Origin: Deltaproteobacteria bacterium | GTDB lineage: Bacteria; Myxococcota_A; UBA9160; UBA6930 | DNA: 64,000 nt | NCBI GenBank assembly: GCA_029261815.1 | Contig: JAJDAQ010000065.1 | Span: forward strand, 1-64,000 | Direction of reading: 5' to 3' | Shown: positions 61,440 through 64,000 of the stretch, one piece after another | Numbering within the stretch: position 1 is the stretch's first letter | How the letters are laid out: every line of letters begins with the position of its first letter | Translations under genes and position numbers: made by a program | Notes under the pieces: generated by a model | What the model saw: the letters and a program-made list of their open reading frames with translations, nothing else | The model's database searches: none | What the model was told of the DNA's origin: nothing

Positions 61440-61458
61440 GCGCGAGCGGAGCCGAGCT

Positions 61459-62502
61459 GTGACGGAAGACGATCGCGAGCGAATCGAGGCGCTTTGTATC
61501 GAGCGGTTCGGCACAGCTCCCGAGCGGATCGACCCGATTCCTGCAGGACTTGGCCTGCGACGCTTCTACCGACTGTTAGTCGGCGCCCGCGACGGCCCGA
61601 CGACCTCGGTGGTGGCCCGCATCGATGTGCCGGAGGATCCCGCCGGAAGACCCGCCGGCGTCCCCCCCGAGCCGCCCCTTTCTCCGATTCTGCAGGCGAT
61701 GCGGCGAGCGAAGCTCCCCGTCCCCGAACTGCTTGCCGAGAGTCAGGATGGGCAGGTGTTGCTCCTCGAAGATGTCGGCGACACCACCCTCGACCGGCTG
61801 GCCCAACAGGATCCGGCTCGGGCAGAGGTGCTCCTGCGCGAAGTGGTGATGCAGATTCCTGAACTGCAACGGATCTGCGACCCCGGCGGCCTGGCTGCGT
61901 TCACACGCCGCCTCGATGCACCTTTGTTCGCTTACAAGGCACGACTCTTTGCGCGCTACAGCCTCCCACAGGTTCTGGGTCGGCCAGCGACACCGTCGGA
62001 ACACGACATCGTCGCACGTGCGTTCAACCACATCGCAGTTCGATGTTTGGCCGCACCCCAGCGTCTCGCGCACCGTGACCTGCAGAGCCGAAACCTGATG
62101 ATCGATCGCGGGCGCGTCCGCTGGATCGACCTCCAGGGCGCCTTCCTCGCGCCTCCCGAATACGACCTCGTGTGTCTGCTACGCGACTCGTACGTCACGT
62201 GGCCCGAGTCGCTCGTCGATCGGCTCCTCGAGGAAGTTCGTCTCGCGCTTCCAGATGCCCCCGAGGACTCGGTCTTCCGCGAACGATTCGACCTGCTCAC
62301 GCTGACGCGGAAAGGAAAGGATCACGCGCGGTACCACTACGTCGCGGAGGAACGCGGCGACCCGAGCGCCCTCGGCGACGTCCCTGCGACCACGGCCCAT
62401 CTAAAAAGGGCAGCCGGACGTTTGCAAGCAGGGACCCCCGAACTCGCAGAGCTGCTCCGGTGGATTTGCGACCTCCCCGACCTGGTGGAACCACGCCGAT
62501 GA
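61459..62502 (+). CDS. Aminoglycoside phosphotransferase-fold sugar kinase, AmgK-like
   Basis: FYRLLVGARDGPTTSVVARIDVP; QRLAHRDLQSRNLMIDRGRVRWIDLQGAFLAPPEYDLVCLLRDSYV; directly followed by MurU-like gene. Confidence 0.82.
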   Translation: MTEDDRERIEALCIERFGTAPERIDPIPAGLGLRRFYRLLVGARDGPTTSVVARIDVPEDPAGRPAGVPPEPPLSPILQAMRRAKLPVPELLAESQDGQVLLLEDVGDTTLDRLAQQDPARAEVLLREVVMQIPELQRICDPGGLAAFTRRLDAPLFAYKARLFARYSLPQVLGRPATPSEHDIVARAFNHIAVRCLAAPQRLAHRDLQSRNLMIDRGRVRWIDLQGAFLAPPEYDLVCLLRDSYVTWPESLVDRLLEEVRLALPDAPEDSVFRERFDLLTLTRKGKDHARYHYVAEERGDPSALGDVPATTAHLKRAAGRLQAGTPELAELLRWICDLPDLVEPRR

Positions 62503-63431
62503 GGGGCATGATCGTTGCTGCCGGTCTCGGAACGCGGCTTCGGCCCCTGACGGCCTGGAGACCGAAACCAGCAGTCCCGGTGCGCGGGCTCCCGTTGATC
62601 GCCTACCCCCTCGCCCTGCTCAAGGCCGCTGGCGTGACCGAGGTCGTCATCAATCTCCATCACCTGCCCAACGTCCTTCGGGCCGCCGCGGAGGAATGGG
62701 TTCCCCCGGGCCTCACCCTGACGTTCTCGGACGAGCCCGAGCTGCTGCACACGGGTGGCGCCATCCGAAAGGTCGCGGGCTTCTTGCGCGAAAGTGAGAC
62801 CTGCATCGTGTTGGGCGGCGACATGATCGTAGACCTCGATCTCCCGGCCCTGATCGCGCGGCATCGCGACAGCGAGCGCGCCGTCAGCGCCGTCCTGGCC
62901 GAACACCCACGGTCGGCCGAGTTCGGTACGATTGGGCTGGACGGAAATGGCCGCCTTCGCCGGGTCGGTCAGCGCATCGATCGAGGCGGCGAGGAACAAG
63001 CCGGCGTGTACACCTGGGTGAACGTTTTGTCCGCCCGCGCATTCGAGACCCTGCCTGAGCGTGAGTCGTTCAACCATCTGGACGATTGGTGGGCACCGTG
63101 GTCCGAGCGCGAACCCGACGCCGTGGGCGGCGAGGTCCTTTCAGCCGCCGAGTGTCCTTGGAAACCGGTCGGGACGCCGGCCGAGTACCTCGACGCGAAT
63201 CTGTCGGTGCCGGACCTCTCGTATCTCGACGTCGATGCGCGAAGCCGCGCGATCGGCGCGCACCTCGCGCCCGGCCTCGTGATCGGGGCGGGTGCATCGG
63301 TGCCACCGGATGCCGACCTCGAGGAGGCCGTGGTCTGGGACGGGGAACAGGTACCGAGCGGTTTTCGCGCTCGCCGCGGCGTCTTCGCGCACGGTCAGTT
63401 CCACTCGGTCCATGGGGCAGACCATGAGTGA
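62499..63431 (+). CDS. Nucleotidyltransferase, MurU/GlmU-N-like
   Basis: MRGMIVAAGLGTRLRPLTAWRPKPAVPVRGLPLIAYPLALLKAAGV; GGDMIVDLDL. Confidence 0.87.
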   Translation: MRGMIVAAGLGTRLRPLTAWRPKPAVPVRGLPLIAYPLALLKAAGVTEVVINLHHLPNVLRAAAEEWVPPGLTLTFSDEPELLHTGGAIRKVAGFLRESETCIVLGGDMIVDLDLPALIARHRDSERAVSAVLAEHPRSAEFGTIGLDGNGRLRRVGQRIDRGGEEQAGVYTWVNVLSARAFETLPERESFNHLDDWWAPWSEREPDAVGGEVLSAAECPWKPVGTPAEYLDANLSVPDLSYLDVDARSRAIGAHLAPGLVIGAGASVPPDADLEEAVVWDGEQVPSGFRARRGVFAHGQFHSVHGADHE

Positions 63432-64000
63432 GCTCGTCTGCGTGGGGACCAGCGACGCGTTCGGCGCGGCCGGCCGGCGCCAGAGCGCCTACCTCCTTCG
63501 CCTGCCGTTGGGCGCGGTCCTGCTCGACTGTGGCCAGACAACGCTCACGGGCCTCGATGCCTGTGGCATCGAGCGCGATGAAGTCGATGCCATCGTCGTT
63601 TCCCATTTTCACGCGGACCACTTCGGCGGGATTCCGCTGTTCCTGCTTGGGTCGATCTATGCCGATCACCGGACCCGCCCGCTCCGCGTGGTGGGCCCGC
63701 CCGGAATCGAAGCGCGCGTGCGGGAGGCTGCCCGCGCCCTCGGACATTCGATCGATCATCAGCGCTTCCATTTCGACCTTCGCTTCGAAGAGCTTCCCCA
63801 TGGCGGTGCGCTCGACCTCGGTCCGGCCCGGCTTCGTGCGTTCGAGACCTTCCATTCACCAGACGCGCATCCCCACGGCGTCCTTGTCGAAGGCGGCGGC
63901 ATCCAGGTGGCGTATTCGGGCGACACGGGTTGGTTCGACGAACTCCCGGCCCACGTCAATGGCTCCGATCTGTTCATGTGCGAGTGCACGTTGGAACGGC
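63424..64000 (+). CDS. Metallo-beta-lactamase fold hydrolase, RNase Z-like (3' end outside window)
   Basis: ATG at 63424; open to window end; IVVSHFHADHFGGIPLFLLG (HxHxDH) and VAYSGDTGW. Confidence 0.87.
   Translation, partial: MSELVCVGTSDAFGAAGRRQSAYLLRLPLGAVLLDCGQTTLTGLDACGIERDEVDAIVVSHFHADHFGGIPLFLLGSIYADHRTRPLRVVGPPGIEARVREAARALGHSIDHQRFHFDLRFEELPHGGALDLGPARLRAFETFHSPDAHPHGVLVEGGGIQVAYSGDTGWFDELPAHVNGSDLFMCECTLER

Overview
High-GC bacterial chromosomal window, densely coded, with no mobile element, prophage or CRISPR array seen. Its backbone is a split type IV pilus (T4P) locus. One block is XRE-pilM-N-O-P-Q (29250-23158, minus strand). The other is pilB-T-C-S-R, an extra histidine kinase, and a fimT/gspH-pilV-pilW-pilX-lipoprotein-pilY1-small protein series (47823-30947, minus strand). 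No pilA is visible. Flanking modules: (i) a PspA envelope-stress cluster with two tandem paralogous histidine kinases and a sigma54 response regulator (1-4245); (ii) a twin-FHA protein, WS/DGAT acyltransferase, ChaC, YHS protein, GreB, SWIM/SNF2 helicase, flavoprotein and CMD protein, and tRNA-Gly(CCC); (iii) a GspA/ExeA-like ATPase and a large acidic TPR protein beside aroQ, a roadblock protein, a TPR protein, aroB and aroK; (iv) a flippase-like protein, ribF and lptG; (v) NfeD-slipin-HflK-HflC; (vi) coaBC-coaD-rsmD; (vii) a murein-related group: PBP4/DacB, SpmA-SpmB fusion, AmgK-like kinase, MurU-like nucleotidyltransferase. Most interesting observations: the PSP-linked kinase at 522-1595 has Glu where the phospho-acceptor His should be (AEEIRSP instead of AHEIRNP); two nearly identical sigma54 (-24/-12) promoters (TCGGCACGG[A/G]GCTTGCTCT) lie exactly in front of fimT/gspH and pilY1; an unusual lipoprotein is inserted in the minor pilin operon; and an ATPase carries a C-terminal series of T-I-A-I-x-D repeats. 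All calls come from reading the sequence and supplied ORFs; no database search was run.
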